NCBI GenBank assembly: GCA_903827075.1
Contig: CAIKGX010000130.1
Location: forward strand, 1 to 7,230
DNA length: 7,230 bases
Reading direction: 5' to 3'
Source of the DNA: an uncultured beta proteobacterium
GTDB taxonomy: Bacteria > Pseudomonadota > Gammaproteobacteria > Burkholderiales > Burkholderiaceae
Position 1 is the stretch's first letter. Every line of letters begins with the position of its first letter. Shown piece after piece: positions 6,692 to 7,230 of the stretch. The notes under the pieces were generated by a model that worked only from the letters and a program-made list of their open reading frames with translations, had not been told where the DNA came from and did not search any database. The translations under genes and the position numbers were made by a program.

Positions 6692-6699
6692 GATTCGCT

Positions 6700-7230
6700 T
6701 TGACTAATCGGAATACGCGCAAGCTAGCCAGTGCCGTCCGCTTATTCTGCCTATTTACTCTAGGTGCCATTTTGGCTGGTGCTGCTGAACTTCCGTATGG
6801 CGGCTGGATTCAGCTTCCGATCCTCAGCCTCATTTGGTGGCAATTAAGCAATATCCACTCGCCCACCCTTAAATCGCATTTTCTATTCGGAATGGCATTT
6901 GGCTTGGGCTACTTTGTCATTGGACTGTGGTGGATTTACATTAGCCTTCATGATGTTGGTGGTATGAATCCCCTGCTTTCTTGTGTAGCAGTCTTCTTGC
7001 TTTCTGGGGGTATGGCCATTTTTTTCTCTTGCGCCAGCCTCGCTATTCCACTCTTTAGGAAAGCACCGCTCTCAGGACTGCTACTGGCTGCAAGCTGGGT
7101 TGTCATCGAATACCTCCGCGGAACCATTCTTACTGGCTTTCCCTGGATGGGCTTGGCAGAATCTCAAATTCATGGGCCATTCGCCCCCATAGCCCCATAC
7201 TTGGGTGGTTTGGCTTGCACTTTTTTGGTC
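6700..7230 (+). CDS. lnt: Apolipoprotein N-acyltransferase Lnt (5' part, cut by window edge)
   Basis: Lnt is an inner-membrane enzyme that adds the third acyl chain to the N-terminal cysteine of lipoproteins. The window holds the first 177 residues, with no stop before the edge. They form the multi-helix membrane half: hydrophobic stretches near 14-30, 36-48, 61-83, 92-117 and 123-139. Family motifs are GLGYFVIGLWWIYIS (68-82), WVVIEYLRG (133-141) and TGFPWMGLAESQ (145-156). The nitrilase-type catalytic domain, with Glu, Lys and Cys, lies beyond the window. There is no suitable ATG: the first in-frame one is at residue 65, inside a membrane segment. I therefore place the start at TTG 6700-6702, eight bases after the corC stop, with a weak GAG seven bases upstream. 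The frame is closed upstream by TGA at 6685-6687, so no start lies far upstream. Confidence 0.95.
   Translation, partial: MTNRNTRKLASAVRLFCLFTLGAILAGAAELPYGGWIQLPILSLIWWQLSNIHSPTLKSHFLFGMAFGLGYFVIGLWWIYISLHDVGGMNPLLSCVAVFLLSGGMAIFFSCASLAIPLFRKAPLSGLLLAASWVVIEYLRGTILTGFPWMGLAESQIHGPFAPIAPYLGGLACTFLV

Noticed and set aside
1..7230. CRISPR array, insertion sequence, phage or defence system
   Set aside because: No spaced direct repeats, terminal inverted repeats, transposase or toxin-antitoxin motifs were seen; every gene except the left fragment belongs to a recognised family.

Overview
The window looks like chromosomal core-genome DNA from a betaproteobacterium of the Burkholderiales. A Polynucleobacter-like freshwater organism is the best guess. 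The basis is a moderate GC content judged by eye, tight gene packing, the protein character of HtpG, MiaB and CorC, and the miaB-ybeY-corC-lnt order. This placement is inference; no search was run. I see no mobile element, CRISPR array, tRNA, rRNA or phage gene, and no novel multi-gene system.

Layout from left to right: (1) the 3' end of a + strand gene, possibly a glycine-zipper envelope protein (2-106); (2) a perfect 13-bp hairpin flanked by A and T runs, placed to terminate both converging genes (125-164); (3) htpG (Hsp90) on the - strand, preceded by a near-consensus sigma-32 heat-shock promoter (2126-2153); (4) a single-domain rhodanese-like gene on the - strand, probably starting at a GTG; (5) an 80-bp divergent intergenic region; (6) a polytopic membrane protein of the putative Na+/H+ antiporter / ion transporter type on the + strand; (7) a + strand cluster of miaB, ybeY, corC (ybeX) and the first 177 codons of lnt, which runs off the right edge.

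How the genes fit together: miaB (tRNA A37 methylthiolation), ybeY (16S rRNA 3' maturation and ribosome quality control) and corC/ybeX form the conserved translation and stress cluster usually seen with phoH/ybeZ, followed by lnt (lipoprotein maturation). Here phoH/ybeZ is missing from its usual place: the miaB stop and the ybeY start overlap by 8 bp. htpG on the other strand is a separate heat-shock transcription unit.

The points most worth a second look are the absent phoH with the miaB-ybeY overlap, the strong sigma-32 promoter, two promoter-like elements whose spacing predicts leaderless mRNAs (antiporter and corC), an 8-bp inverted repeat whose right arm covers the miaB translation start, the two-fold repeat of ion-site motifs in the antiporter, and the non-ATG starts of the rhodanese and lnt genes.
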